Assembly (NCBI RefSeq): GCF_016785085.1
Contig: NZ_JAENHO010000007.1
Coordinates: forward strand, 1-64,000
DNA from: Paractinoplanes lichenicola
GTDB taxonomy: Bacteria > Actinomycetota > Actinomycetes > Mycobacteriales > Micromonosporaceae
DNA: 64,000 bases
Reading direction: 5' to 3'
Below, piece after piece: positions 25,703-33,872 of the stretch (its first letter is position 1; the number at the start of each line of letters is the position of its first letter). The notes under the pieces were generated by a model. It was not told the DNA's origin. It made no database searches and worked only from the letters and a program-made list of their open reading frames with translations. Made by a program: the position numbers and the translations under genes.

Positions 25703-26266
25703 ATGACGAACCCCCGGCGGGCCGCGATCGTGTCGGCCGCCTACCGGTGCATGGCGCGCAACGGCTACGAGCGCACGAGCACCGCCCAGATCTGCCGCGA
25801 GGCCGGCGTCTCGTCGGGCACGTTCTTCCATCACTTCCCGACCAAGGCCGCAGTGCTCGTCGCCGTCCTCGAGGACGCGTTCGCCCAGACCCGAGCGGCG
25901 TTCGACCACATCCGTACGGTCGGAGAGTCGGACGCCCTGGCCGCGCTCGCCGTGTGGCGCGACCACGTCCTCTCCGAGGCAGCCGACGAGGACCTGGCCG
26001 GCTTCGTCTCGGTGCTCGGCAGCGTCCCCGGCAACCCCTCGGTCACGGCGTTGCTCTCAGCGGAGGCCACACTGACCCACGACGTGCTCACGTCGGTCAT
26101 CGGAGCCGGTCAGGGACAGGGGGTCGTGCGGGCCGACTGGACGCCCGATCGGCTGGCCACGTGGCTGGGAATCGTCGCCGACGGGGTGCTCAGCCACGCC
26201 GTGGAGGGCCGAGCCGTGTCGGCGGCCGAGCTTGCCGACGTGACTACCCGGCTAGTTGGGCCATAG
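25703..26266 (+). CDS. TetR-family regulator
   Basis: A 187-aa repressor with an N-terminal helix-turn-helix (AIVSAAYRCMARNGYERTST, then EAGVSSGTFFHHFPTKAAVL, residues about 7-55) and a variable ligand domain. ATG 25703 is chosen because the upstream in-frame GTGs (25685, 25697) sit inside the operator. No ribosome site exists, consistent with a leaderless message. It probably represses itself and the divergent CPBP protease. The last 15 bp overlap the convergent SIS gene. Confidence 0.9.
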   Translation: MTNPRRAAIVSAAYRCMARNGYERTSTAQICREAGVSSGTFFHHFPTKAAVLVAVLEDAFAQTRAAFDHIRTVGESDALAALAVWRDHVLSEAADEDLAGFVSVLGSVPGNPSVTALLSAEATLTHDVLTSVIGAGQGQGVVRADWTPDRLATWLGIVADGVLSHAVEGRAVSAAELADVTTRLVGP

Positions 26267-27163
26267 CTCGGGGTCGGCCCAGGCGCCGGTGATGGCCACG
26301 TCGGCGTTCTGACCGCGGAGCCGGGCGAAGCGCAGAGCCAACCGTTGCAGCCGTACGGTCATCGGGATCTGGTCGAGCAGCGGCGACCCGGTCCTGACCT
26401 TGCTGGTCCACGTTGTCACCGCCATGCGTTCCAGGCGGGCGGCGTGGCGGATGCCGTTGGTGAGTTCGTCCGGTTGCAGGACGAGGAGCGTGTCGGCCGA
26501 CGTGTACGGAACGGCGCCGCCGTGCAGCAACCGATCGGGATCGAAGCCCTCGCAGAGAATTCGCGCGCCCTCGCGGATCTTCAGCGCGCCCTCGCGGGCC
26601 GTGACCGACCATGGTCCCGGCCCGACGATTGCCATGGCCCGCGCCGGCATCGGCACGTCATTGTCTTCGGCATCAAGGGCTGCGGCGACTGTCTGGATGG
26701 ATTCGGCGGTGGCCCCGGCCAGCTGCGCCAGAACGACCAAAGCGGCCGTGTAGCTGACCGTATACGTTTCTGAAGTCTCGGCGATCGGCGTCCGCACGGC
26801 CTCTGGCCAGTCCACGTCAGGGCCGGTGATCGATACGAGCGGGACTCCGGCCTCCAGAAGCAGAGAGCGACTGCGCCGCGCGTACTCGGTATGACCGGTG
26901 TGCGTGATCACGACGGCCGCGTCACCGTCCCGCAGGAGTTCGCGCTCGAACCCGTTGGAAGCGATCCACCGCGCGTCGACGCCCGTACGAGTCAGTTCCG
27001 CGGCGCCCAGTTCCGCCGCGTGCAGGCTCGTTCCGGTGCCGATCAGCCAGACCCGCCGTGCTCCGGCCAGCCGAGCTCGCGCCTCCGTGGCCGCCCCCGA
27101 CACGGCCAGCCCCTCGATCACCTCGGGCTGCGCGGCGATCATCCGCTCGAGCTGCGTGGTCAC
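26252..27163 (-). CDS. SIS-domain sugar-phosphate-binding protein
   Basis: A 303-aa protein with two SIS folds, like the isomerase half of GlmS or AgaS-type deaminase/isomerases. The first has VWLIGTGTSLHAAELGAAEL (about residue 37) and a THTGHTEYARR loop. The second has AIVGPGPWSVTAREGALKIR (about 180) and a GFDPDRLLHGGA segment. No glutaminase domain is present. GTG 27163 overlaps the XRE regulator stop as GTGA, so the two are coupled. Substrate is not evident. Confidence 0.87.
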   Translation of the reverse strand: MTTQLERMIAAQPEVIEGLAVSGAATEARARLAGARRVWLIGTGTSLHAAELGAAELTRTGVDARWIASNGFERELLRDGDAAVVITHTGHTEYARRSRSLLLEAGVPLVSITGPDVDWPEAVRTPIAETSETYTVSYTAALVVLAQLAGATAESIQTVAAALDAEDNDVPMPARAMAIVGPGPWSVTAREGALKIREGARILCEGFDPDRLLHGGAVPYTSADTLLVLQPDELTNGIRHAARLERMAVTTWTSKVRTGSPLLDQIPMTVRLQRLALRFARLRGQNADVAITGAWADPELWPN

Positions 27164-28062
27164 GAGATCGCCGGGGTGGGGGAGGACGGGGCCGACCAGC
27201 TGGCCAGCATGCGCAGGCGGTCCTCGTCGGGCGAGCCGGGTTCGGCTGTGCACAGGGTCGTCATCTGTGCCTCCTGCACCGAGATCGGCAGCAGCATCGA
27301 GTGGTACGCCAGCGTGAGCGGCCCGGCGAACGGGTGCCGGAACAGCTTCGTGCCGCGGTTGTGGATGACGATGTGGTGCTTCGCCCAGCGGGCGCGGAAC
27401 TCGGCGCTGGCGTCGGACAACTCCGCCACCAGGCCGTGCAGGACGTCGTCGCAGTGGGCGCGGCCGGCCTCCGTACGCAGGAGCCCGACCAGCACGTCGG
27501 CCGTCACGTCCCAGTCGCCGTAGAAGTCGCGGGCGCTCGGGCAGAGGAAGTGGTAGCGGGCGAGGTTGGGGTGGTTGGGCTCGCCGCTCGCCGGGCTGTC
27601 GAACATGGGGGAGTAGAGCGCGCGGCCGAGCGGGTTGATCGCGAGCACATCGAGGCGCCGATTGGTCACCGTGGCGCTGGAGAGGGTCATGCTGTCGAGC
27701 AGCCATTGCACGGTCGGCGGCAGCTCCACGTCGGCCGCGGCCACGCTCCGGCAGTCCTGGCTGGTGCCGTCCGGCGTCTCGGCGCGGGCCGCGCGGGCCA
27801 GGTCGAAGAGGTACAGCCGTTCCTCGTCGTCGAGGCGCAGCGTCCGGGCGACCGCGTCGAGCACGTCGTACGAGACGTCGCGGATGTGGCCCTTCTCGAG
27901 CCGGGTGTACCACTCCGTGCTCACCCCGGCCAGCACGGCGACCTCCTCGCGGCGCAGGCCGGGCACCCGCCGCCGGCCACTGGTGGGCAGCCCGGCTTGG
28001 GCGGGAGTGACGCGGGCGCGGCGGCTGATCAGGAAGTCACGGACGGCGGCGCGGTTGTTCAC
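27160..28062 (-). CDS. XRE-family regulator with MmyB-like ligand domain
   Basis: A 300-aa regulator. Residues about 1-90 carry the helix-turn-helix (LRREEVAVLAGVSTEWYTRL, KGHIRDVSYDVLDAVAR). The rest matches the MmyB-type ligand-binding domain (PTVQWLLDSMTLSSATVTNR, DVLAINPLGRALY, GDWDVTADVL), often thought to bind lipids. GTG 28062 is the start. It is divergent from a zinc alcohol dehydrogenase, a common arrangement in actinomycetes, where the regulator controls the dehydrogenase. The gap at 28063-28197 would hold the operator; no clear dyad was picked out. Confidence 0.9.
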   Translation of the reverse strand: MNNRAAVRDFLISRRARVTPAQAGLPTSGRRRVPGLRREEVAVLAGVSTEWYTRLEKGHIRDVSYDVLDAVARTLRLDDEERLYLFDLARAARAETPDGTSQDCRSVAAADVELPPTVQWLLDSMTLSSATVTNRRLDVLAINPLGRALYSPMFDSPASGEPNHPNLARYHFLCPSARDFYGDWDVTADVLVGLLRTEAGRAHCDDVLHGLVAELSDASAEFRARWAKHHIVIHNRGTKLFRHPFAGPLTLAYHSMLLPISVQEAQMTTLCTAEPGSPDEDRLRMLASWSAPSSPTPAIS

Positions 28063-28197
28063 GCCGACCACCGTACGTCGAGATCGACGCGGTAAGGGGG
28101 TGGCGTCTCTCCCCCCGATGAACCGATGCTGCCACCGCCCGCGGCGAGGGTCTTGCCTAAGTAGCACGAGATTCCCCAGTTCCAGGAGTGAGACAGA

Positions 28198-29238
28198 ATG
28201 CGTGCAACCCTGCTGTACGGCGTCGGCGACGTGCGGATCGAGGAGGTCCCCGACTCCCGCGTCGTCGAGCCCACCGATGCCGTGGTCCGCGTGACCGCCG
28301 CCTGCATCTGCGGGTCCGACCTGTGGCCGTACGGGTCGCACCCGGCCGGTGGCGCCCCGGCCCGGATGGGCCACGAGTTCGTCGGCGTGGTCGACGAGAT
28401 CGGGGCCGAGGTGACCAGTGTGCGCAAGGGCGACCTGGTCGTGGCGCCCTGGGTGTTCAGCGACGGCATCTGCGAATACTGCCGGGAGGGCCTGACCACC
28501 TCCTGCACCCACGGCGGCATGTGGGGGTTCGGCGACGCGGAGGGCGCCCAGGCCGAGGCCATCAGGGTCCCGTACGCCGACGGCACGCTGGTCAAGCTGC
28601 CCGTCGCGGCCGACTCGGCGCTCGTCCCCTCGCTGCTCACACTGTCGGACGTGTTCGGCACGGGACACCACGCCGCCGTACGGGGTGGGGTCGCGCCCGG
28701 GTCGAGCGTCACGGTGATCGGCGACGGCGCGGTCGGGCTCCTGGCGGTGCTGGCCGCGAGGCGGCTAGGGGCCGAGCGGATCGTGCTGATGGGCCGGCAC
28801 CGGTCCCGCACCGACCTCGGCCGCGAGTTCGGGGCGACCGACGTGGTGGCGGCCCGCGGAGACGAGGGCGTCGCCGCGGTGCGGGAGCTCACCGCCGGGC
28901 ACGGCACCTCGGTCGTCATCGAGGCGGTCGGCACCCGCGCGGCCTACGACCAGGCCGTCGGCGCCGTCCGCAACGGCGGCACGATCAGCCGGGTCGGCGT
29001 GCCGCAGTACGAGGAGGCGCCCGTCGGCCTGGGCAGCCTGTTCTTCCGCAACGTCCGGCTCACCGGTGGGGCCGCGCCGACGCGTGCCTACATGGCCGAC
29101 CTGCTGCCCGACGTGCTGGCCGGGACGGTGAACCCCGGGCGGGTGTTCGACGTGAGCACGGATCTGGCCGGAGTGCCGGCCGGCTATCGGCGGATGGCCG
29201 ACCGGGAGAGCCTCAAGGTGCTGGTGCGTCCAGCATGA
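28198..29238 (+). CDS. Zinc-dependent alcohol dehydrogenase-like enzyme
   Basis: A 346-aa medium-chain dehydrogenase/reductase. Catalytic-zinc ligands are Cys in CICGSDLWPYG (about 38) and the GHE motif (MGHEFVGVVDEIG). The structural-zinc lobe is shortened, CEYCREGLTTSCTHGG, with three Cys visible. The NAD(P) fold is VTVIGDGAVGLLAVLAARRL (about 178). It probably oxidises or reduces an alcohol/aldehyde. AGGAG lies about 12 bases before ATG 28198. Its 3' end overlaps the convergent MarR gene by 26 bp. Confidence 0.93.
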   Translation: MRATLLYGVGDVRIEEVPDSRVVEPTDAVVRVTAACICGSDLWPYGSHPAGGAPARMGHEFVGVVDEIGAEVTSVRKGDLVVAPWVFSDGICEYCREGLTTSCTHGGMWGFGDAEGAQAEAIRVPYADGTLVKLPVAADSALVPSLLTLSDVFGTGHHAAVRGGVAPGSSVTVIGDGAVGLLAVLAARRLGAERIVLMGRHRSRTDLGREFGATDVVAARGDEGVAAVRELTAGHGTSVVIEAVGTRAAYDQAVGAVRNGGTISRVGVPQYEEAPVGLGSLFFRNVRLTGGAAPTRAYMADLLPDVLAGTVNPGRVFDVSTDLAGVPAGYRRMADRESLKVLVRPA

Positions 29239-29653
29239 GCGTCAGGAGGGCGGACAGCTGCTCCCGCTGCTCCGCGCTCAGCGGCGCGAAGATCTCGTCG
29301 TCCACGGCGGCCAGGATCTGGTCGAGGCGGCGCAGCTGGCGGCGGCCGGCCGCGGTGAGCTCGATCAGGTTGCGGCGCCGGTCGGCCGGGTCGGGGGCGC
29401 GGGTGACCTGGTCGCGCTCGGTGAGCTCGGTGATGACGGCGACCAGGTCGCTGCGGTAGATGCCGGTGCGCTCGCTGAGCTGGGCCTGACTGGCCGGGCC
29501 GAGCTCGGCCAGCGTGGCCAGCACCGCGTAGTGCCACTTGCGGGCGTCGGCGCGGGCCAGCTCCTCGGTGACCCGCCGGTCGGACCGCGTCGCCGCCATC
29601 GACAGCAGCCGGGTGCGCAGGGTGCGCAGCCGCTCGGCCCCGATGTTCTCCAC
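29213..29653 (-). CDS. MarR-family regulator
   Basis: A 146-aa winged-helix regulator with the MarR core: YAVLATLAELGPASQAQLSE, GIYRSDLVAVITELTERDQV, then the wing RAPDPADRRRNLIELTAAGR. GTG 29653 is the start. It is divergent from another MarR-like gene, and both may be governed by the twin operators in the 72-bp gap. The 3' end overlaps the alcohol dehydrogenase on the other strand. Confidence 0.9.
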   Translation of the reverse strand: MENIGAERLRTLRTRLLSMAATRSDRRVTEELARADARKWHYAVLATLAELGPASQAQLSERTGIYRSDLVAVITELTERDQVTRAPDPADRRRNLIELTAAGRRQLRRLDQILAAVDDEIFAPLSAEQREQLSALLTLMLDAPAP

Positions 29654-29673
29654 GGCCGCAGCCTAGCACTTGC

Positions 29674-29712
29674 GTTAGTCGGACTAACTAATTAGCGTTA
29701 GTGTGACTAACG
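29674..29712. promoter_or_regulatory. Twin MarR operators
   Basis: GTTAGTC-G-GACTAAC (29674-29688) and CGTTAGT-GTG-ACTAACG (29696-29712) are related dyads about 23 bp apart centre to centre. They lie in the gap between divergent MarR-type genes, in an A+T-richer patch that would contain both promoters. Confidence 0.75.
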
Positions 29713-29725
29713 ATAGGAGCGTGTC

Positions 29726-30151
29726 ATGACCGCAATTCCGTTCGGGCCGCAGCTCATCGGGCGCACCGAGAAGGCCCTCAACGCCCTGCTCGACCGCGAG
29801 CTGGCCGGCACCGGGCTGACCGAGCCGCAATGGGTCGCCCTGACCCTGGCCGTGCTGGCGGAGGGCACGCTGCCGCCGGCTTCCCTGGCCGCCCGCGTCG
29901 CCGAGGCCCTGCGCGTGGCCGAGCCGGTGGCCCGCGAGCACCTCGTCGCCCTGGCCGGGGCCGGTCTGGTCGTCACCACCGCCGACCTCACGGTGGCGCC
30001 GACCGACCGCGGCCTGGAGGTGTGGAAGTCGGTGCGGGCCGCCACGAGCCGCATCACGGAGTCTCTGTGGGGCGACCTGCCCACCGCCGACCGCGAGACC
30101 ACGGCCCGAGTCCTCAGCGCCGTGCTGACCCGGGCCGGCGCCGCGCTCTAG
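29726..30151 (+). CDS. MarR-like winged-helix protein
   Basis: A 141-aa protein with MarR-like organisation (LIGRTEKALNALLDRELAGT, LTEPQWVALTLAVLAEGTLP, ARVAEALRVAEPVAREHLVA, then a short wing). It is more divergent from canonical MarR than its neighbours, and the wing is poorly conserved. GATAGGAG before ATG 29726 supports the start. Its TAG stop shares CTAG with the stop of the convergent DUF2332 gene. It may be a co-regulator or anti-repressor of the divergent MarR (inference). Confidence 0.82.
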   Translation: MTAIPFGPQLIGRTEKALNALLDRELAGTGLTEPQWVALTLAVLAEGTLPPASLAARVAEALRVAEPVAREHLVALAGAGLVVTTADLTVAPTDRGLEVWKSVRAATSRITESLWGDLPTADRETTARVLSAVLTRAGAAL

Positions 30152-31077
30152 AACCAGGACATGCTGCGGCCGTGGCCGTCGGCCCAGGCCAGGGGGTGGC
30201 CGTCCAGGCTGAGGACGTTCTTGTGCAGGCCGTCGGCGGGGCGGTCGGGGTGGCCGGTGACCTCCGGGTCCTCGGCGGCCAGCCAGTGGCCGGGCAGCGT
30301 CTTGGTCAGGGCGATGAAGGCGGCCCGTCGCTCGGCCGGCACCTGATAGAGCACGGACGTGTGGAAGACGACCAGGGTGGCGTCGGTGGGCGCCTCCGCG
30401 GCCAGGGCGGGCAGGTCGTCGACCAGGTCGCCGCGGATCAGGCGGGGCGGGTCGGCGGCGGCGATCGTGGCGGCGGCCTGCAGGCGGTCGCGTCGGTGGT
30501 CGTGTTCGGGCCAGATCAGGGCCTCCAGCCACGCGCGGTCGTCGGGGGCCGTGATGTCGAGCGGGTTGAGGTCCAGGCCGGCCCGCCACGCGACCGTCGG
30601 CAGCGCGGCCGGGGGCGTACGGCCGGTGAGGTGGCAGGAGAGGACCGGGCCGGAGGTGCCGAGCCGGGTGCCGTCGTAGTCGTACGAGTAGCGGTCGGGG
30701 TAGAGGTTGAGACCGGCCGACGCGCCCACCTCGAGCAGGGCCAGGGGCTGGGGGAGCTCGGAGAGCACGGGCAGCAGCAGCGCCGAGCGGCCGATCTCGT
30801 TGGTCTGGGTGGCCCGGCGGCGCAGTTCGGGCTCGACGGCCGGCCAGCGCGTGACGACGTACGAGCGGAAGGTCTGGTAGTCGCCGAGCGGGCCGCCCAG
30901 GAGGCGCACGACGGCGAGCAGCAGGTTGGGCTGGCGTTTGGGCTCGGGAACCGTGTCGAGCAGGGCGAGCAGTTCGGGGTCGCGGGCGATCTCGCGGGAC
31001 AGGCGCTCGTAGGTGGGGGAGCTGCCCCGGGCCTGACGGTCGGCGAAGTCGACGTACCAGTCGGCAGTGGTGGTCAT
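30148..31077 (-). CDS. DUF2332 protein
   Basis: A 309-aa cytoplasmic protein of the DUF2332 family, seen in actinobacteria and proteobacteria. Features include the N-terminal SSPTYERLSREIARDPELLA, the core LALLEVGASAGLNLYPDRYS (about 112), which resembles a methyltransferase motif I, VVFHTSVLYQVPAERRAAFI (about 235) and a C-terminal LSLDGHPLAWADGHG. A SAM-dependent methyltransferase fold has been suggested by the glycine-rich motif, but activity is unproven. It is divergent from a third MarR gene. Confidence 0.88.
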   Translation of the reverse strand: MTTTADWYVDFADRQARGSSPTYERLSREIARDPELLALLDTVPEPKRQPNLLLAVVRLLGGPLGDYQTFRSYVVTRWPAVEPELRRRATQTNEIGRSALLLPVLSELPQPLALLEVGASAGLNLYPDRYSYDYDGTRLGTSGPVLSCHLTGRTPPAALPTVAWRAGLDLNPLDITAPDDRAWLEALIWPEHDHRRDRLQAAATIAAADPPRLIRGDLVDDLPALAAEAPTDATLVVFHTSVLYQVPAERRAAFIALTKTLPGHWLAAEDPEVTGHPDRPADGLHKNVLSLDGHPLAWADGHGRSMSWF

Positions 31078-31121
31078 TCCGGCATGATCGCACCCGACTC
31101 AAAGTGCGCGACGAGCAAACT

Positions 31122-31134
31122 TGCCCAATGGGCA
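31122..31134. promoter_or_regulatory. Candidate MarR operator
   Basis: TGCCCA-A-TGGGCA is a perfect 13-bp dyad in the gap between divergent DUF2332 and MarR genes, about 50 bp before the MarR start. Position and symmetry fit autoregulation of the MarR/exporter operon. Confidence 0.55.
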
Positions 31135-31184
31135 GAATTGATGGATGCTTGGGCCACCCACACACCGGACCCGGGCAGGCATCG

Positions 31185-31646
31185 ATGGAAGACGTTCTGG
31201 CGGCCCAGCTCCTCGAGCTGTCCCAGCTCGTCCGCAAGGCGCGGCAGCAGTGGCTGCGGGAGCGGCCCGACGTGCCGATCGGCACGGTCAGCATCCTCAA
31301 GCTGATCGACGAGATCGGCACCGGCGACGACCGGTGCTGCCACGCCAAAGATCTCGCCGAGCGCTCCGGGCTCGACCCGTCCACGGTCAGCCGGGCGGTG
31401 GCCGCCGCGGTCGGGCAGGGGCTCGTCGAGCGGCGTGCCGACAGCAGCGACCGGCGGGCGTCGGCCCTGGCGCTGACCCCGGCCGGGCACGACCTGCTCG
31501 AGGCCGCCCGCGTCTGGTTCGGCAGCCTGCTCGGGCACGCGCTGGCCGAGTGGGAGCCGCTCGAAGTACGGCGGTTGAGCCTGGGTCTCGGCACTTTCAT
31601 CATCGCGCTCTCCGGCGCACTCGAACCTCAGGAGGCGGCGCGTTGA
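31185..31646 (+). CDS. MarR-family regulator of the adjacent exporter
   Basis: A 153-aa winged-helix regulator: LAAQLLELSQLVRKARQQWL, IGTVSILKLIDEIG, CHAKDLAERSGLDPSTVSRA and the wing VERRADSSDRRASALALTPA. ATG 31185 (MEDVLAAQ) is preferred; an earlier in-frame ATG at 31104 would start inside the putative operator region. Its stop overlaps the TTG start of the drug-exporter gene, the usual MarR-transporter operon in which substrate relieves repression. Confidence 0.9.
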   Translation: MEDVLAAQLLELSQLVRKARQQWLRERPDVPIGTVSILKLIDEIGTGDDRCCHAKDLAERSGLDPSTVSRAVAAAVGQGLVERRADSSDRRASALALTPAGHDLLEAARVWFGSLLGHALAEWEPLEVRRLSLGLGTFIIALSGALEPQEAAR

Positions 31647-33199
31647 GCGCTCCCGCGATCACCAAGAACGCCGAGGACATGAGCCACCGCCAGATCCTGG
31701 AGGCCCTCAGCGGCCTGCTGCTGGTGCTCTTCGTCGCGCTGCTCAGCAGCACCGTCGTCTCGACCGCCCTGCCGAAGATCATCGGGGCGCTCGAGGGCAG
31801 TCAGACCCAGTACACCTGGGTGGTCACCGCGACCCTGCTCAGCGCGACCGCGACCACCCCGATCTGGGGCAAGCTGGCCGACCTGTTCAGCAAGAAGCTG
31901 CTCGTCCAGATCGCCATCGTCATCTTCGTACTGGGCTCGGTGATCAGCGGGTTCAGCCAGACCGCGGGTCAGCTGATCGCGGCTCGCGCGTTCCAGGGCA
32001 TCGGCGTCGGCGGTCTGCAGGCGCTCGTCCAGGTCGTGATCGCCGCGATGATCCCGCCGCGCGAGCGGGGCCGCTACAACGGCTACCTGGGCGGCGTGAT
32101 GGCCCTGGCCACGGTGGGCGGCCCACTGCTGGGCGGCCTGATCGTGGACACGTCGTGGCTGGGCTGGCGCTGGTGTTTCTTCGTCGGCGTGCCGTTCGCG
32201 ATCGTCGCGCTCATCCTGTTGCAGCTCACCCTGCACGTGCACACCGAGCGCCGGGAGAACGTGAAGATCGACTACCTGGGCGCGGCGCTGATCGCGGCCG
32301 GGGTCAGCATCCTGCTCATCTGGGTCTCGTTCGTCGACGGCACCTTCGCCTGGCTGTCGTGGCAGACGTACACGATGGTCGGCGGCTCGATCGTCCTGCT
32401 GGCGCTGGCCGTGCTGGTCGAGTCGCGCGCGGCCGAACCGGTCGTCCCGCTCGAGATCGTGCGCGAACGCACCACGGCCCTGTCCATCGTGGCCAGCCTG
32501 GCGGTCGGCATGGCCATGTTCGGCGGCGCGGTCTTCCTGGGCCAGTACTTCCAGATCGGCCGCGGCTACAGCCCGACCGAGGCCGGCCTGCTGACAATTC
32601 CCCTGATGGCCGGCGTCCTGCTGTCCTCGATCATCGTCGGCCGGATCATCACCCGTACGGGCTCGATCAAGCCCTACATCGTCGGCGGCCTGATCGTGCT
32701 GTTCGCCGGCTTCGTGCTGCTGGGCACGATCGACCACGAGACGTCGCTGGTCTTCGTGGGCCTGGGCATGCTGCTGGTCGGCCTGGGCGTCGGCGCGAGC
32801 ATGCAGAACCTCGTCCTGGCCGTCCAGAACACGGTGCCGCTGCGCAACATCGGCGCCGCCTCGGCCACTGTCGCGTTCTTCCGCTCGATGGGCGGCGCGA
32901 TCGGCGTCTCGGTGCTCGGCGCCGTGCTGGCCCACCGCGTCACCGACCAGATCACCCACGACCTCACCGCCGCGGGCGTCCCGGTCACCGGCGGCGACAC
33001 CGGCGGCAGCCTCAACATCGCCGCCCTGCCGGACGCGGTCCAGCACATCGTCCGCGCCGCCTACGGCGACGCCACCGGCCACATCTTCCTGATCAGCGCG
33101 GCCATCGCCGTGGTCGGCCTGCTGGCCGCGATCTTCCTGCCCCGCGCCACCCTCCGCACAAGCCTCGACCTGCCTGCCACCACCGACGTCGAGGCCTGA
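31643..33199 (+). CDS. EmrB/QacA-type MFS drug exporter with TTG start
   Basis: A 518-aa DHA2-family transporter with about 14 membrane helices. It shows the motif-C-like stretch GGPLLGGLIVDTSWLGWRWC and the first-helix region VALLSSTVVSTALPKIIGAL. TTG 31643 overlaps the MarR stop as TTGA and has AGGAGG with ideal spacing. An internal ATG at 31679 lacks one, so TTG is chosen. Expected role is proton-driven efflux of toxic compounds, controlled by the MarR encoded upstream. Confidence 0.92.
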   Translation: MSAPAITKNAEDMSHRQILEALSGLLLVLFVALLSSTVVSTALPKIIGALEGSQTQYTWVVTATLLSATATTPIWGKLADLFSKKLLVQIAIVIFVLGSVISGFSQTAGQLIAARAFQGIGVGGLQALVQVVIAAMIPPRERGRYNGYLGGVMALATVGGPLLGGLIVDTSWLGWRWCFFVGVPFAIVALILLQLTLHVHTERRENVKIDYLGAALIAAGVSILLIWVSFVDGTFAWLSWQTYTMVGGSIVLLALAVLVESRAAEPVVPLEIVRERTTALSIVASLAVGMAMFGGAVFLGQYFQIGRGYSPTEAGLLTIPLMAGVLLSSIIVGRIITRTGSIKPYIVGGLIVLFAGFVLLGTIDHETSLVFVGLGMLLVGLGVGASMQNLVLAVQNTVPLRNIGAASATVAFFRSMGGAIGVSVLGAVLAHRVTDQITHDLTAAGVPVTGGDTGGSLNIAALPDAVQHIVRAAYGDATGHIFLISAAIAVVGLLAAIFLPRATLRTSLDLPATTDVEA

Positions 33200-33221
33200 C
33201 TTTCGACCTCGAACGCCTACC

Positions 33222-33821
33222 ATGGCCTCGATGACCGCTCCCGGAGAACGACCCACCTACGCCTCAACGCCCTGGACACGGGCGGACAAGGCCCTGCACC
33301 TGCTGTCCGTCGAACCGGTCGGGCTCGACGCCGCCGTCAAGAGACTCGGCCGGGGCAGCGGCGTCTACGCGTGGTGGGCGACGCTCTCCGTCCTGCCCGA
33401 CCTGCCCGGACCACCGAACGAGACCGACCCGTCATTCCGACTGCTTTACATCGGCCGGGCGACGAGCCTGCGCGGCCGGATTGTGCGCAACCACCTGAGG
33501 CGGTCGGGCAGCTCCACCCTCCGCCGTACGTTGGCCGGCCTCCTCGTATCCGAGAGCTACCGGACAACCTGGACCGATCGCGTGGTCCTGACCCCCGAGG
33601 ACGAGCTGCGACTGACCACGTGGATGCACGCGCACCTACGCTTGACCTGGGCCGAAGACGAGGAGCCAACCTCCGTCGAGACTGAACTCGTCGCACGCCT
33701 CCACCCACCGCTGAACGTCCACGGCGTCGACCCCGACCATGTCCAGCCGGCCGTGATCGCAGCCAAGAACGCGTACAACGCCTCCAGCCAACCGGAGATC
33801 AATCCCGCACCGGCACCCTGA
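33222..33821 (+). CDS. GIY-YIG nuclease-like protein
   Basis: A 199-aa protein with a GIY-YIG signature in its middle: GVYAWWATL (about residue 47), then LLYIGRATSLRGRIVRNHLR (about 74) with the Arg of the family. A later Glu (VETELVARLHPPLNVHG) fits the metal-binding Glu. No second DNA-binding domain is present. The start is uncertain (ATG 33222 or 33231) and there is no ribosome site. G+C is lower than in neighbours. It heads a small accessory cluster, possibly acquired. Confidence 0.8.
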   Translation: MASMTAPGERPTYASTPWTRADKALHLLSVEPVGLDAAVKRLGRGSGVYAWWATLSVLPDLPGPPNETDPSFRLLYIGRATSLRGRIVRNHLRRSGSSTLRRTLAGLLVSESYRTTWTDRVVLTPEDELRLTTWMHAHLRLTWAEDEEPTSVETELVARLHPPLNVHGVDPDHVQPAVIAAKNAYNASSQPEINPAPAP

Positions 33822-33872
33822 TCGGTCGCACCGGCGCACAAGCTTGGGTCGCCTCGTAGCGGCGTATCCGAG

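Noticed and set aside
31628-33256. 542-aa minus-strand open frame opposite the EmrB exporter
   Set aside because: Asp/Gln/His/Arg shadow of the transporter; no domain.
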